A DNA stretch of 64,000 nt from an uncultured Thermanaerothrix sp. (GCF_938028735.1 NZ_CALIMF010000011.1:1-64000); one strand, 5' to 3'. Positions 43,909 through 52,311 are shown, counted from the stretch's first letter. Made by a program: numbers and translations. The notes: generated from the sequence alone by a model not told the origin.

Positions 43909-44823
43909 TTGGTCATGTCCCCCGACAAACGCTGTTCCCTCGCTGAAGCCATTGCCGAATTTGTACATGATGGCGATTGCGTCTATGCCGCTGGCTTTAC
44001 CCACTTGATTCCCTTTGCCGCCGCCCACGAGATAATCCGTCAGGAGCGACGCAATCTTGTCTTGGCCCGCGCCACTCCCGACCTGATTTATGAACAGATG
44101 ATTGCCGCCGGCTGCGCGCGCAAACTTATCTTTTCTTACATGGGCAACCCCGGCATCGGTTCACTGCGCATCGTGCGCGCCGAGATCGAAGCCGGGCGAC
44201 TGGAATGGGAGGAGTACTCCCACTTTGGCATGATCTCGCGCTTGCAAGCCGGCGCCGCCGGGCTGCCGTTTATGCCCATGAACCCCACCGCGGCGGGCGA
44301 CTTAGAACGGGTCAATCCTAATTATCGCCGTCTGCAAGACCCTTACACCGGGCGCGAGGTGGTCGTGGTGCCTCCCCTCAACCCGGATGTGGCCATTATT
44401 CACGTTCAGCGCGCTGACCGTCGCGGCAACGCCCACATTTGGGGCATCATTGGGGAGCAGAAAGAAGCCGCTTTTGCCGCCCGCCACGTCATCCTCACTG
44501 CCGAGGAGATTGTGGAAGAGGAAGTCATTCGCTCCGACCCCAACCGCACGCTAATCCCCGAATTTGTCGTGGACGCGGTATGTCACGTGCCCTACTGCGC
44601 CCATCCCTCCTACACCCAGGGTTACTACGACCGCGATAACGCCTTCTACTTGGCTTGGGACAAACTGAGCGAGTCGCGCGAAGCCGTGCAAGCCTGGCTG
44701 GAGGAATGGGTCTTTGGGGTCAAGGATCGCTGGGAATATTGGCACAAATTGGGTGAAGAGACCCATCACCGCTTGGCCGTGAAACCGCGTTGGTCGGCGC
44801 CGATTAACTACGGAGACTACTGA
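43909..44823 (+). CDS. Family I CoA-transferase subunit A
   Basis: A 304-residue alpha subunit of a two-subunit CoA-transferase, similar in length and pattern to glutaconate CoA-transferase A and IpdA. Visible landmarks are DGDCVYAAGFTHLIPFAAAHEI, YMGNPGIGSLRIVRAEIE, PPLNPDVAIIHVQRADRRGNAHIWG and the tail TQGYYDRDNAFYLAW. It provides part of the CoA-ester site while the catalytic Glu is on the B subunit. The TTG at 43909 is given because GAAAGGA lies about 12 bases upstream; ATG 43915 is the alternative. The next gene starts one base after the stop. Confidence 0.87.
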   Translation: MVMSPDKRCSLAEAIAEFVHDGDCVYAAGFTHLIPFAAAHEIIRQERRNLVLARATPDLIYEQMIAAGCARKLIFSYMGNPGIGSLRIVRAEIEAGRLEWEEYSHFGMISRLQAGAAGLPFMPMNPTAAGDLERVNPNYRRLQDPYTGREVVVVPPLNPDVAIIHVQRADRRGNAHIWGIIGEQKEAAFAARHVILTAEEIVEEEVIRSDPNRTLIPEFVVDAVCHVPYCAHPSYTQGYYDRDNAFYLAWDKLSESREAVQAWLEEWVFGVKDRWEYWHKLGEETHHRLAVKPRWSAPINYGDY

Positions 44824-44824
44824 G

Positions 44825-45586
44825 ATGAATACCTACACCGCCGCGGAATTGATGACAATCAATGCTGCGCGCCTCTTGCGCGACCATGATGTAGTTTTCG
44901 TAGGGGTGGGGCTGCCCAACCTGGCCTGCAACCTGGCTCAGCGCACCCACGCACCCAATCTGGTGTTAGTGTATGAAGCCGGGGTTATTGGTGCCCGCCC
45001 CTCGCGCCTGCCGCTCTCAATTGGGGATCCCACCTTGGTCAGTGGCGCCGCTTCGGTGTGCAGTATGTACGACATCTTCAGCCTCTACTTGCAACGCGGT
45101 TTGATTGACGTGGGCTTTCTTGGGGGAGCACAGATTGATCGTTTTGGCAATATCAACGCCACCGTCATCGGGGATTATTTTCACCCCAAGGTGCGCTTGC
45201 CCGGCTCGGGAGGCTCGATGGAGATCGCTGCCTGGGCCAACCGTTGTTACATTATCACCCCTCATCAGAAGCGTCGCTTCCCAGAACGGGTGGATTTCTG
45301 CACCTCGGCCGGTTTTCTGAATGGACGCGCCGAACGCCTCGCCAGCGGTGTGCGCGGCAGCGGTCCTCAGGCTGTGGTAACCGACCTGGGCATCCTGGAG
45401 CCGGATGAGAACGGTGAACTGATCCTGACCGCCCTCCACCCCGGCGTGACGGTAGAGCAGGTCCGGGCCAATACCGGGTGGCCGCTCCGGGTGGCAGCCA
45501 ACCTGCGCACCACTGACCCTCCTACCGCCGCAGAATTGCGCATCCTGCGTGAGGAACTGGATCCTCAGGGGATTTACATCCGCTGA
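44825..45586 (+). CDS. Family I CoA-transferase subunit B
   Basis: A 253-residue beta subunit. The likely catalytic glutamate is E51 in VYEAGVIGARP, the place where family I enzymes carry the Glu that forms the acyl-CoA intermediate. The Asn/Gly-rich GGAQIDRFGNINATVIGDY, the GSGGSMEIAAWA loop and the closing PPTAAELRILREELDP also match GctB/IpdB-type subunits. IpdB hydrolases lack this Glu, so a true transferase is more likely. Its ATG is within 2 bases of the A-subunit stop. Substrate unknown. Confidence 0.87.
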   Translation: MNTYTAAELMTINAARLLRDHDVVFVGVGLPNLACNLAQRTHAPNLVLVYEAGVIGARPSRLPLSIGDPTLVSGAASVCSMYDIFSLYLQRGLIDVGFLGGAQIDRFGNINATVIGDYFHPKVRLPGSGGSMEIAAWANRCYIITPHQKRRFPERVDFCTSAGFLNGRAERLASGVRGSGPQAVVTDLGILEPDENGELILTALHPGVTVEQVRANTGWPLRVAANLRTTDPPTAAELRILREELDPQGIYIR

Positions 45587-45612
45587 TCCCAGTCGAAATC
45601 TGGAGGATCTGC

Positions 45613-46635
45613 ATGGCAACAACCCCCATTCATGTGCTCATCACGGTAGCCTTCCCCGAACCTCTGGTGACGATTCTGCGTGAGATCTCGCCGCGCCTAC
45701 GCCTGAGCGTGCACCCGGCGCGTCACCCAGATGAGATTCCTCCCGAGGTGTGGGCCCAAGCGGAGATCCTCTACACCGACTCTGTCCTGCCCAGACCCGA
45801 GCAGGCTCCCCGCCTGCGTTGGGTCCAGATTCACTACGCCGGCATTGACCACCTCCTCAACGCCCCACTTCTGCAAAACCCTGCGGTGCAAATCACCACA
45901 CTGAGCGGTGCCGCCGCTTCTCAGGTAGCCGAACACGCCCTGCTGATGATGCTGGCCCTGGGGCATCACCTGCCAGAGGTGTTTAACCTGCAGCACCGCG
46001 CCGAATGGCCCGGTGACCGTTGGGAGCGCCTGGCACCGTTGGAATTGCGCGAGAGCACCGTGGGCATTGTCGGTTATGGCAGTGTGGGGCGCGAGATCGC
46101 CCGTTTGCTACGCCCGTTTGGTGTGACCCTGCTGGCAACTAAGCGCGACGTGATGCACCCGGAGGACGAAGGCTACACTCGACCGGGCTTAGGTGACCCC
46201 ACCGGTGACCTTTTCACTCGCCTCTACCCCATCCAAGCCTTGTCGTCCATGCTGCGCGGCTGCGACTTTGTGGTGATCTGCCTGCCGCTCACGCCAGCCA
46301 CGCGCGGAATCATCAACGCTGAGGCCCTGGCGGCCATGAAGCGCACCGCCTATCTGATAGATGTCAGCCGGGGCGGCGTGGTAGATAGCGCCGCCCTGCT
46401 CCAGGCCTTGCAAGAACGGCGCATCGCAGGCGCCGCACTAGATGTCTTTCCAGAAGAACCGCTACCCGCCGAGAGCCCTTTCTGGAAACTGCCCAACGTG
46501 ATTATCACCCCTCACATCGCCGGAGTCAGCCGCCACTACATGCAGCGAGCCGTGGAATTGTTTGCCGAGAACCTGCGCCGCTACCTAAGCGGTGGCGTGT
46601 TGCTCAACCGCTATCAGGGACAATGGGGTTACTAG
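45613..46635 (+). CDS. D-isomer-specific 2-hydroxyacid dehydrogenase
   Basis: A 340-residue NAD-dependent dehydrogenase of the phosphoglycerate-dehydrogenase type. It has the nucleotide-binding VGIVGYGSVGREIA (GYGSVG at 154-159) and the catalytic Arg, Glu and His at R253 (DVSRGGVVD), E282 (FPEEPLP) and H301 (ITPHIAG). It would interconvert a 2-oxo acid and a D-2-hydroxy acid. Together with the CoA-transferase this recalls 2-hydroxyglutarate-type routes, but no dehydratase is present. TGGAGGATC precedes the ATG. Confidence 0.9.
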   Translation: MATTPIHVLITVAFPEPLVTILREISPRLRLSVHPARHPDEIPPEVWAQAEILYTDSVLPRPEQAPRLRWVQIHYAGIDHLLNAPLLQNPAVQITTLSGAAASQVAEHALLMMLALGHHLPEVFNLQHRAEWPGDRWERLAPLELRESTVGIVGYGSVGREIARLLRPFGVTLLATKRDVMHPEDEGYTRPGLGDPTGDLFTRLYPIQALSSMLRGCDFVVICLPLTPATRGIINAEALAAMKRTAYLIDVSRGGVVDSAALLQALQERRIAGAALDVFPEEPLPAESPFWKLPNVIITPHIAGVSRHYMQRAVELFAENLRRYLSGGVLLNRYQGQWGY

Positions 46636-46644
46636 GGTACAACC

Positions 46645-47418
46645 TTGGTCAAGACAGCAGGAGACATTAAGGTCATCTTCTTCGATCTGGGGCACACACT
46701 CATCTTCTTTGAGGGCGACCTGAACGAAGCGCTGGCCGAGGGCACGCGGGCCATGTTGGAGACCCTCCATGCGCGCGGCTACGCCCTGGATGCGGCTGCC
46801 CTAGCCCCTCTCTTCTTACACCGGCTGCAAGAGTACTACTTCCGGCGCGACCAGAGCCTGATTGAGACTCCTACCACCACCCTCCTGCGCGAATTTCTGC
46901 GCACCTACGGCTACCCCGAACCTGCACCCGCAGACCTGACGGAGGCGCTGACAGCGTTTTATGCTCCCACAGAGGCGCGCTGGCAACCCGAGGCAGAGGC
47001 TCAACCCACTCTGGAGGCCCTGCATCAACACGGTTACCGCATGGGGCTGATCTCCAACGCTGGTGACGCTGCCGATGTCCACCGCCTTGTAGATAAGGCC
47101 AGGCTACGGCCTTATCTGGAACATATCATCATCTCGGCGGAGGTGGGCTGGCGCAAGCCCCACCCGGCCATCTTCACCCATGCCCTACATGGTTTTGGGG
47201 TCCGGGCTTCTCAAGCGGTCATGGTGGGTGACCTGCTTTGGGCAGATGTGTGGGGTGCGCAGCGGGTTGGAATGCGGGGCATCTGGCTCACCCGCCACGC
47301 CGGCTCAACGGTCCCCACCACCCTGCCTGAACCTGTCCAGCCCGATGCCGCCCTGGAACGCCTGAGTGAGCTACCCATACTGTTGGAGCACTGGCAGAAG
47401 AACAGCCCGCCTTCCTAA
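46645..47418 (+). CDS. HAD-superfamily hydrolase
   Basis: A 257-residue haloacid-dehalogenase-type phosphatase. Motif I is FFDLGHT with the nucleophile D14; the usual second Asp is replaced by Gly, a variant seen in several HAD subfamilies and sometimes linked to altered activity. ISNAG is motif II, KPHPAIF motif III and VGDLLWADVWGA motif IV. The cap domain follows motif I. The start is a TTG with AGGG overlapping the previous stop; GTG 46648 is an alternative. Its stop codon overlaps the stop of the convergent aminotransferase. Confidence 0.85.
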   Translation: MVKTAGDIKVIFFDLGHTLIFFEGDLNEALAEGTRAMLETLHARGYALDAAALAPLFLHRLQEYYFRRDQSLIETPTTTLLREFLRTYGYPEPAPADLTEALTAFYAPTEARWQPEAEAQPTLEALHQHGYRMGLISNAGDAADVHRLVDKARLRPYLEHIIISAEVGWRKPHPAIFTHALHGFGVRASQAVMVGDLLWADVWGAQRVGMRGIWLTRHAGSTVPTTLPEPVQPDAALERLSELPILLEHWQKNSPPS

Positions 47419-48506
47419 AGGGCGCGCACCACATGCTCAATGACATCTAGCGCCTGGGTAACCAAAGCCATGTCCGCCTGGCTGCCCATGTGCCCCAGCC
47501 GGAAAACCTTGCCCGCCAGTGGCCCATAAGAACCGCCCACCACCAGCCCATGCTGACGGAAGCGCGTGTCTAGCTCCGACCAAGAGATACCCTCAGGAAC
47601 GTACACCGCTGTCACGGTTGGAGAAGGCACAGCATCCGGGCGCGGTAGCAAGCGCAACCCCATAGCTCGCAAGCGTTGGCGGCAGTAAGCCGCTACCTGC
47701 TCGTGGCGGGCAAATACGTTGGTCAACCCTTCTTGCAAGAGAAGATCCGACGCGACCTTAAGGGTCGCCACGCCGTGCCAGTTGGGCGTGTAGGGGAACT
47801 CAAAACGCGCCTGAGCATGACGGAAGGGCTTCAGTGCATCGTAACCTACATAATCCACCTGCTCAATGACCTCCCACGCGGTTTCGCTCACGGCCACAAA
47901 AGCCATCATTGGCGGTGCGGAGAGCACCTTCTGCGAGCCACCCAGTGCCAAGTCAATACCCCAGGCATCCACCTCAACTGGTGTCCCCCCAATGCTGGAG
48001 ACCGCATCCACGTAAAACAGCGGCACACCGTATTTGGCCTTCAAGCGTCCTACCTCTGCCAGGGGATTGAGCGTGCCCGAAGGGGTCTCGCAGTGCACGG
48101 CAGTGATCATCTTGGGTTTGAATTCAAGGATGGCCGCCTCGATCTCTTCCCAGTTGCTCAGAGTCGCATCGTAAGGCAAGCCGAGGATCTTGACCTCAGC
48201 ACCGAGGGCTTGCGCCATCTCGGCAATACCATAGCCAAAGACGCCGGTAGCCAACGCCAACACCCGCTCCCCCGGACGCAAGGTGCTTTTGAGCGCCCCC
48301 CACAGCGCCAGCATCCCCTCGCCGGTCTGGATGACAATCCGATTGCGAGTAGCACATAACTGCTGTAGGTTCGCCTCAGTCTGGTTGTACAAGTCAAGAA
48401 ACTCGCGTTCCAGATCGCCCGAGCCGTAATCCACTTGCAGCGCAGCCAAAACCTCAGGCGGCACCCGTACCGGGCCCGGTACCATGGGGATGGGATATGT
48501 TTCCAT
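47415..48506 (-). CDS. Class V aminotransferase, alanine/serine-glyoxylate type
   Basis: A 363-residue PLP enzyme. The start MVPGPVRVPPEVLAAL, the TGEGMLALWGAL phosphate loop, the D167 in FYVDAVSSIGG and the Schiff-base lysine K193 in GGSQKVLSAPP match the alanine-glyoxylate / serine-glyoxylate aminotransferase family, which also includes hydrogenase-maturation and phosphonate relatives. The amino donor is unclear. It converges on the HAD gene with a 4-base overlap. It may provide a 2-oxo acid to the neighbouring hydroxyacid dehydrogenase. Confidence 0.88.
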   Translation of the reverse strand: METYPIPMVPGPVRVPPEVLAALQVDYGSGDLEREFLDLYNQTEANLQQLCATRNRIVIQTGEGMLALWGALKSTLRPGERVLALATGVFGYGIAEMAQALGAEVKILGLPYDATLSNWEEIEAAILEFKPKMITAVHCETPSGTLNPLAEVGRLKAKYGVPLFYVDAVSSIGGTPVEVDAWGIDLALGGSQKVLSAPPMMAFVAVSETAWEVIEQVDYVGYDALKPFRHAQARFEFPYTPNWHGVATLKVASDLLLQEGLTNVFARHEQVAAYCRQRLRAMGLRLLPRPDAVPSPTVTAVYVPEGISWSELDTRFRQHGLVVGGSYGPLAGKVFRLGHMGSQADMALVTQALDVIEHVVRAL

Positions 48507-48543
48507 CGCAGCCTCCCGGGTTGTTAATTACCAAAGATAATCA

Positions 48544-48675
48544 TTATAGCAGGATCGGGTTGTCTATGTGGGCTTCGAGGCGCAGGCGCTTGAGCGCCAA
48601 TGCACAATAAGACGGGTCTATCTCAATGCCAATGCCCTTACGACGCAAGGTGTAAGCGATGATTATTTTATTTTA
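48544..48675 (-). pseudogene. Remnant of a DNA methyltransferase C-terminus
   Basis: In one minus-strand frame between two stop codons lies a 40-residue fragment that includes RRKGIGIEIDPSYCALALKR. This is the C-terminal SAM-binding motif of N4/N6 DNA methylases (GIEIDPEYCELA-KRL). The frame has a stop (TAA at 48675-48673) just upstream, and nothing resembling the rest of a methyltransferase is seen in any frame beyond it. I read it as a decayed fragment. The fragment ends at TAA 48546-48544, 38 bases before the start of the class V aminotransferase gene. Confidence 0.65.
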
Positions 48676-48984
48676 CCATTCAACACCCCTGACCAAAGCT
48701 ACGGGCTCGCCCCGGCGCCACACCTCAAAGGGCATCCGAGCCAAATGGAACGGGCATGTGGGCGTGGCTTGTCCCATGCTCATCCAACGCATGCTGTCCA
48801 ACTCTAGGTTGGGGAGGAGGTGAGCCATGGTTGGATATGAAGAAGATACTCCATTTATGCTGTGGGCGGTTTCATCGCCCTCTACGAACGTTCATCCTCG
48901 CTCCACTGCTCGCGAGTACCCTGTTGTCCGGTACGCCAACCCCTCTGACAAGATGGCAATCCACCTCACCCAGTCCCCTAGATG
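48676..48984. other. Apparent non-coding stretch with two weak small reading frames
   Basis: No convincing gene is seen. On the minus strand a 51-codon frame (48673-48828) has no ribosome binding site. On the plus strand a 60-codon frame starting ATG 48827 has an excellent AGGAGGTGA 6-8 bases upstream, but its sequence is unlike any protein I know and it runs into the convergent gene. An overlapping frame from ATG 48838 begins with a signal-peptide-like stretch. Together with the methyltransferase remnant this looks like decaying DNA. Confidence 0.5.
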
Positions 48985-49971
48985 TCATTGTACTTCCTGC
49001 ATCGCCTGAACGAAGCGGAGCAGGAATTCGGCCTCCTCGTACTTTTCATCTGCCGGCTCGTACCAACCAAAGGTCAATTGCAGAGGCATACTGTCCTGCC
49101 CCTTACCATACACGGTCAGGCGCTTGAGGCCGGCCTCCGCGGTGATAAAGCCTAGTGGCATGACTGCATACCCTTCTATCTGACTGAAAGGGTTGTCCGG
49201 CGAACGATAGAGCCAGCCCATGAGATAGTCTGGCGTGAGTTCGAGATAATCCAGCGAACTGATAACCTGTGTTCTCAAACCTTCCACAAAAGCCCGTTCT
49301 TCCGCTTTGCTCGGGTCAAAGATGCGGATGTGGCGAAAGGCCGGGTTAGGGCGGCGCTCCCAGGGGAATTTCTGGTACAGGCGGAAGCGTCGGTTGTTAT
49401 GGCGGGTACGCCACAGGCATTCCAACAAGGTGGAGAAGAAGGCAACGGCAACAGGTTCCGCGGCAGAGAGCTCAAAACCCCAGGCTCCTTCTGCTGGCAG
49501 CACGGCAAGTGTATCCACAAAGTAAGGCGCCGGAAATAGGCGCAGTACCTCCTCGCGGCGTGCCTCGCGCAGGTGAATTATCTCCCCGCCGGGCGAAAAA
49601 GAAACACGGGCGTTGTACTCGCCCTGGCCGCTGAGACCGGCAGAGATTTGAGCTTCATATGGCTGGCCGAAGTCCACCTCCCGCCAGCGCAGCCCTATAC
49701 GCCAGCGAAGGCGATTGCCTTCCAGCATGAGTTCGCCACGCCCCCGTTCAGCCAGACGTAGGAGAAACGGGTAGGTCACCACGGCGATAACCAGCCCAGG
49801 GATGAAACCACCCAAGCAGAGCAGCGTTCCCAACCAGTTGGGCATGTCCCAGCCCATTAGCGCCGGAACGCCGACAACCAAACCGCCCCACACGCCCAGG
49901 CAAATCAAGGTGGGCAGGAGGACGGTGTACCAGCCGCTTTTGTAGGGAAGAATCAAGCGATGGGAGGACAT
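48985..49971 (-). CDS. Membrane protein of unknown function
   Basis: The 328-residue product begins MSSHRLILPYKSGWYTVLLP and has two membrane helices near the N-terminus (about 12-36 and 42-66). A mostly cytoplasmic, beta-rich region follows (ELMLEGNRLRWRIGLRWREV, reminiscent of PH-like domains), and a second folded part ends with LLRFVQAMQEV. I do not recognise the family. The ATG at 49971 is supported by AAAGGA 8 bases upstream and a promoter directly before it; a longer in-frame version adds 67 residues with no protein-like character. Confidence 0.65.
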   Translation of the reverse strand: MSSHRLILPYKSGWYTVLLPTLICLGVWGGLVVGVPALMGWDMPNWLGTLLCLGGFIPGLVIAVVTYPFLLRLAERGRGELMLEGNRLRWRIGLRWREVDFGQPYEAQISAGLSGQGEYNARVSFSPGGEIIHLREARREEVLRLFPAPYFVDTLAVLPAEGAWGFELSAAEPVAVAFFSTLLECLWRTRHNNRRFRLYQKFPWERRPNPAFRHIRIFDPSKAEERAFVEGLRTQVISSLDYLELTPDYLMGWLYRSPDNPFSQIEGYAVMPLGFITAEAGLKRLTVYGKGQDSMPLQLTFGWYEPADEKYEEAEFLLRFVQAMQEVQ

Positions 49972-49983
49972 GTGTTTAATCCT

Positions 49984-50011
49984 TTTATAGCACAAACATA
50001 AATCCGGGCAA
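49984..50011 (-). promoter_or_regulatory. Promoter of the membrane-protein gene at 48985-49971
   Basis: On the minus strand TTGCCC (50011-50006) and TATAAA (49989-49984) are 16 bases apart. The -10 overlaps the AAAGGA before the ATG at 49971, so the leader would be only about 6 bases. Confidence 0.5.
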
Positions 50012-50262
50012 AGCGGATAAACGCAAAAATTACAGAGGTGGTAAGAAAAGTTGTTCCTCTGGGTATTATGTTCTATGCCCCGAGATATTCGTCTACGTCC
50101 TCGGGGACGAGAGTCATATCGGTGGGTAATATGATCCCAACCATCCCACTTATGTCTTTGAACCTTTCTCACCTAATTCGCCACGCCTAGAGTCATGGAA
50201 TTTCCTCTTTTGAATGCCCATGTTATCCGAATTTCATCTCTGCTTAATCCGCCTATGCCATA

Positions 50263-50430
50263 ATGGAGACTGTGAAGACCCCACTTCATCGTTTTACTCA
50301 ACGCCCAACCTCACGCCACACCTATCCTCGCTTTTGGGAAAGAGCCATCCCCATCTTCCTCGTTCTGATCGGCCTCGCCATCCTGATCTTGCTAGGAGTT
50401 GGCCTGGCCGTGGTGCTGGGATGGTTGTAA
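50263..50430 (+). CDS. Small single-helix membrane protein
   Basis: A 55-residue reading frame starts METVKTPLHRF, has a basic and aromatic stretch, and ends in one long hydrophobic helix (AIPIFLVLIGLAILILLG) that runs almost to the C-terminus. The composition is that of a real small membrane protein with a cytoplasmic N-terminus. A CATAAT box (50259-50264) overlaps the ATG and lies 7 bases before an in-frame GTG at 50272, so a leaderless GTG start is possible. The next gene begins 27 bases later on the same strand. Function unknown. Confidence 0.5.
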   Translation: METVKTPLHRFTQRPTSRHTYPRFWERAIPIFLVLIGLAILILLGVGLAVVLGWL

Positions 50431-50457
50431 CCCCATCTTGTTTTATTGGAGGCCAAC

Positions 50458-51192
50458 ATGAATTTCGTCACCACTGTGTTACCGTTTCTTTCCAGCGCAG
50501 TGAGCCTGCTCTTTGCTCTGCTGGTCTTGTGGCGCTTCATGCGTAAACGAGGGCCCCATCATTTGTTATGGGGGATTGGCATGCTCTTCTACGCTATCGG
50601 TGGGTTCTGTGAGGGGTACTACGGAGCCTTTGGTTGGAACCCGCTGATCTTTCGTCTGTGGTACCTGTTTGGGGCAATGCTGGTGGCCGCCTGGTTAGGG
50701 CAGGGTACGGCTTATCTGCTGATCCGCCGCCGTGGGGTGGCCCATATGTTGATGGCAATCTTACTCATAGGCTCTATTTACGGTGCAATACGTGTCTTCA
50801 GTGCCGAACTTGACCCAGCGCTGATGTCGGGCGGGCTGCACACCGCTAGCGAGTTAAGCGGGCGCGCCATCGTCACCCCCGGCGTGCGTACGCTGACACC
50901 TTTCTTCAACCTCTACGGAACGGTATTGCTAGTGGGCGGCGCGGCCTACTCGGCCTGGCTCTTCTGGCGCAAGCGGGTGCTGCTTCATCGCACCATTGGT
51001 AACGTATTGATTGCCATCGGCGCCCTGTTGCCTGCGTTTGGCGGCACCTTCAGCCGCATGGGCATTCCTGGCGCCCTTTACATCAGCGAATTCCTCGGCG
51101 CTGTACTGCTCTTTGCGGGTTTCCTGCGGGCTACTATGCCGCTCCCGCAGTCGGCCGAAGCACCTCAGGTCTCTCAGACGGTCACGTCATAA
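50458..51192 (+). CDS. Seven-helix membrane protein of unknown function
   Basis: The product is 244 residues with about seven membrane helices. Landmarks are RKRGPHHLLWGIGMLFYAIGG between helices 1 and 2 and GYYGAFGWNPLIFRLWY before helix 3. The spacing resembles periplasm-facing sensor membrane domains but no output domain is attached. GGAGG precedes the ATG at 50458; a TTG at 50446 is less likely. It probably shares a transcript with the small protein upstream and perhaps the prenyltransferase downstream. Confidence 0.65.
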   Translation: MNFVTTVLPFLSSAVSLLFALLVLWRFMRKRGPHHLLWGIGMLFYAIGGFCEGYYGAFGWNPLIFRLWYLFGAMLVAAWLGQGTAYLLIRRRGVAHMLMAILLIGSIYGAIRVFSAELDPALMSGGLHTASELSGRAIVTPGVRTLTPFFNLYGTVLLVGGAAYSAWLFWRKRVLLHRTIGNVLIAIGALLPAFGGTFSRMGIPGALYISEFLGAVLLFAGFLRATMPLPQSAEAPQVSQTVTS

Positions 51193-51315
51193 CAGCTCAC
51201 CCATGGCACGCTTGACGCTGTGCCCGTCTCTCACGATAATAGAGGCGCACCTGCTGACAAACAGATAGCGCCAGCAAGCCCTTTGCTCAATCTTTCGATG
51301 ATGGAGAAGCACACG

Positions 51316-52215
51316 ATGACTTCATTGAAAGCTCTGCTTGGCCCTATGCGTGTTCCTTTCCTGCTACTGACCCCGGCGTGTGTACTTTTGGGGATAGGCA
51401 CGGCCTACTGGCAAACCGGCCACCTGGCCGCTTGGTGGCAAATGGCACTGGTGCTGATAGCCGCCTTGGCCGCCCATATCAGCGTCAATGCCCTCAATGA
51501 GTACGTGGATTTCAAAACCGGACTCGATCAGCGCACTCAGCGCACCCCCTTCAGTGGCGGGAGCGGCACTCTGCCACAGCAGCCAGCCCTGGCTCCGGCG
51601 GCATTGTGGATTGGTCTGATCAGCCTGCTTGGGTTGGGTCTGATCGGTGCCTATTTTGTGACCTTGCGCGGATGGACGCTGGCTTGGATCGGCCTGCTGG
51701 GCATTCTGGTCATTGTAACCTACACCCCACTGATCACACGCCTGCCAGCCCTGTGCCTGATTGCCCCAGGACTGGGCTTCGGCCCACTGATGGTCATTGG
51801 CACGCACTTGGCTCTGGGTGGCGAGCTTTCGGCCACCGTTGTGGTCGCCTCGCTGGTACCGTTCTTCCTGGTCAACAACCTGCTTCTGCTGAACCAATTC
51901 CCGGATGTGGAGGCCGATCGCAGTGTGGGGCGTCATCATTTCCCGATCGTGGTAGGACGCCAACGCAGTGCCTACATTTACGCCCTCTTTCTGGGGCTGG
52001 CGTATCTCTCCATCGTAGCGGGGGTAATCGGGGGCGTGCTCCCCACCCCCAGTCTGCTGGGCCTGCTAGCCGCCATCTTGCTGCCGCGCGTGATCCGGGG
52101 GGTGCTGCGCCATGCCAACGAACTACCCCAACTCATACCCTACCTGGGCCTGAACGTTGTCCTCAACCTGGTGACGCCGGTCCTGGTAGCGGTGGGGTTT
52201 TTCCTGGCTGGGTAA
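51316..52215 (+). CDS. UbiA-family prenyltransferase, MenA-like
   Basis: A 299-residue membrane prenyltransferase with both Asp-rich motifs: NALNEYVDFKTGLD (N-x3-D-x4-D type) and NQFPDVEADRSVGR. MenA-type proteins attach a polyprenyl chain to dihydroxynaphthoate to make menaquinone; some relatives prenylate other aromatics. The GGSGTLPQ segment after motif I is typical of the MenA branch. The ATG at 51316 has GGAG about 9 bases upstream; earlier in-frame ATGs are possible. A terminator follows at 52244-52272. Confidence 0.8.
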   Translation: MTSLKALLGPMRVPFLLLTPACVLLGIGTAYWQTGHLAAWWQMALVLIAALAAHISVNALNEYVDFKTGLDQRTQRTPFSGGSGTLPQQPALAPAALWIGLISLLGLGLIGAYFVTLRGWTLAWIGLLGILVIVTYTPLITRLPALCLIAPGLGFGPLMVIGTHLALGGELSATVVVASLVPFFLVNNLLLLNQFPDVEADRSVGRHHFPIVVGRQRSAYIYALFLGLAYLSIVAGVIGGVLPTPSLLGLLAAILLPRVIRGVLRHANELPQLIPYLGLNVVLNLVTPVLVAVGFFLAG

Positions 52216-52243
52216 CAACCCGTCTTCACCCACCCAAACATGA

Positions 52244-52272
52244 AGCCCTTGGGGCTCTAACCCCCAAGGGCT
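52244..52272 (+). terminator. Hairpin between convergent prenyltransferase and DoxX genes
   Basis: AGCCCTTGGGG (52244-52254) pairs with CCCCAAGGGCT (52262-52272), 11 bp with a 7-base loop, then CTTTCATGGTGTTTT. It may serve both converging genes. Confidence 0.65.
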
Positions 52273-52311
52273 CTTTCATGGTGTTTTAAGGCAAGCGCGT
52301 GGCCTACAACT

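Noticed and set aside
47676-48359. Open frame of 227 codons on the plus strand
   Set aside because: It lies opposite the class V aminotransferase, which has a full set of PLP residues.
50078-50106. CCCCGAG...CTCGGGG hairpin as a terminator
   Set aside because: The loop is long, no T tract follows and no gene ends there.
49972-50172. 67-residue N-terminal extension of the 48985-49971 protein
   Set aside because: It crosses the promoter and is not protein-like; the chosen ATG has both a promoter and AAAGGA.
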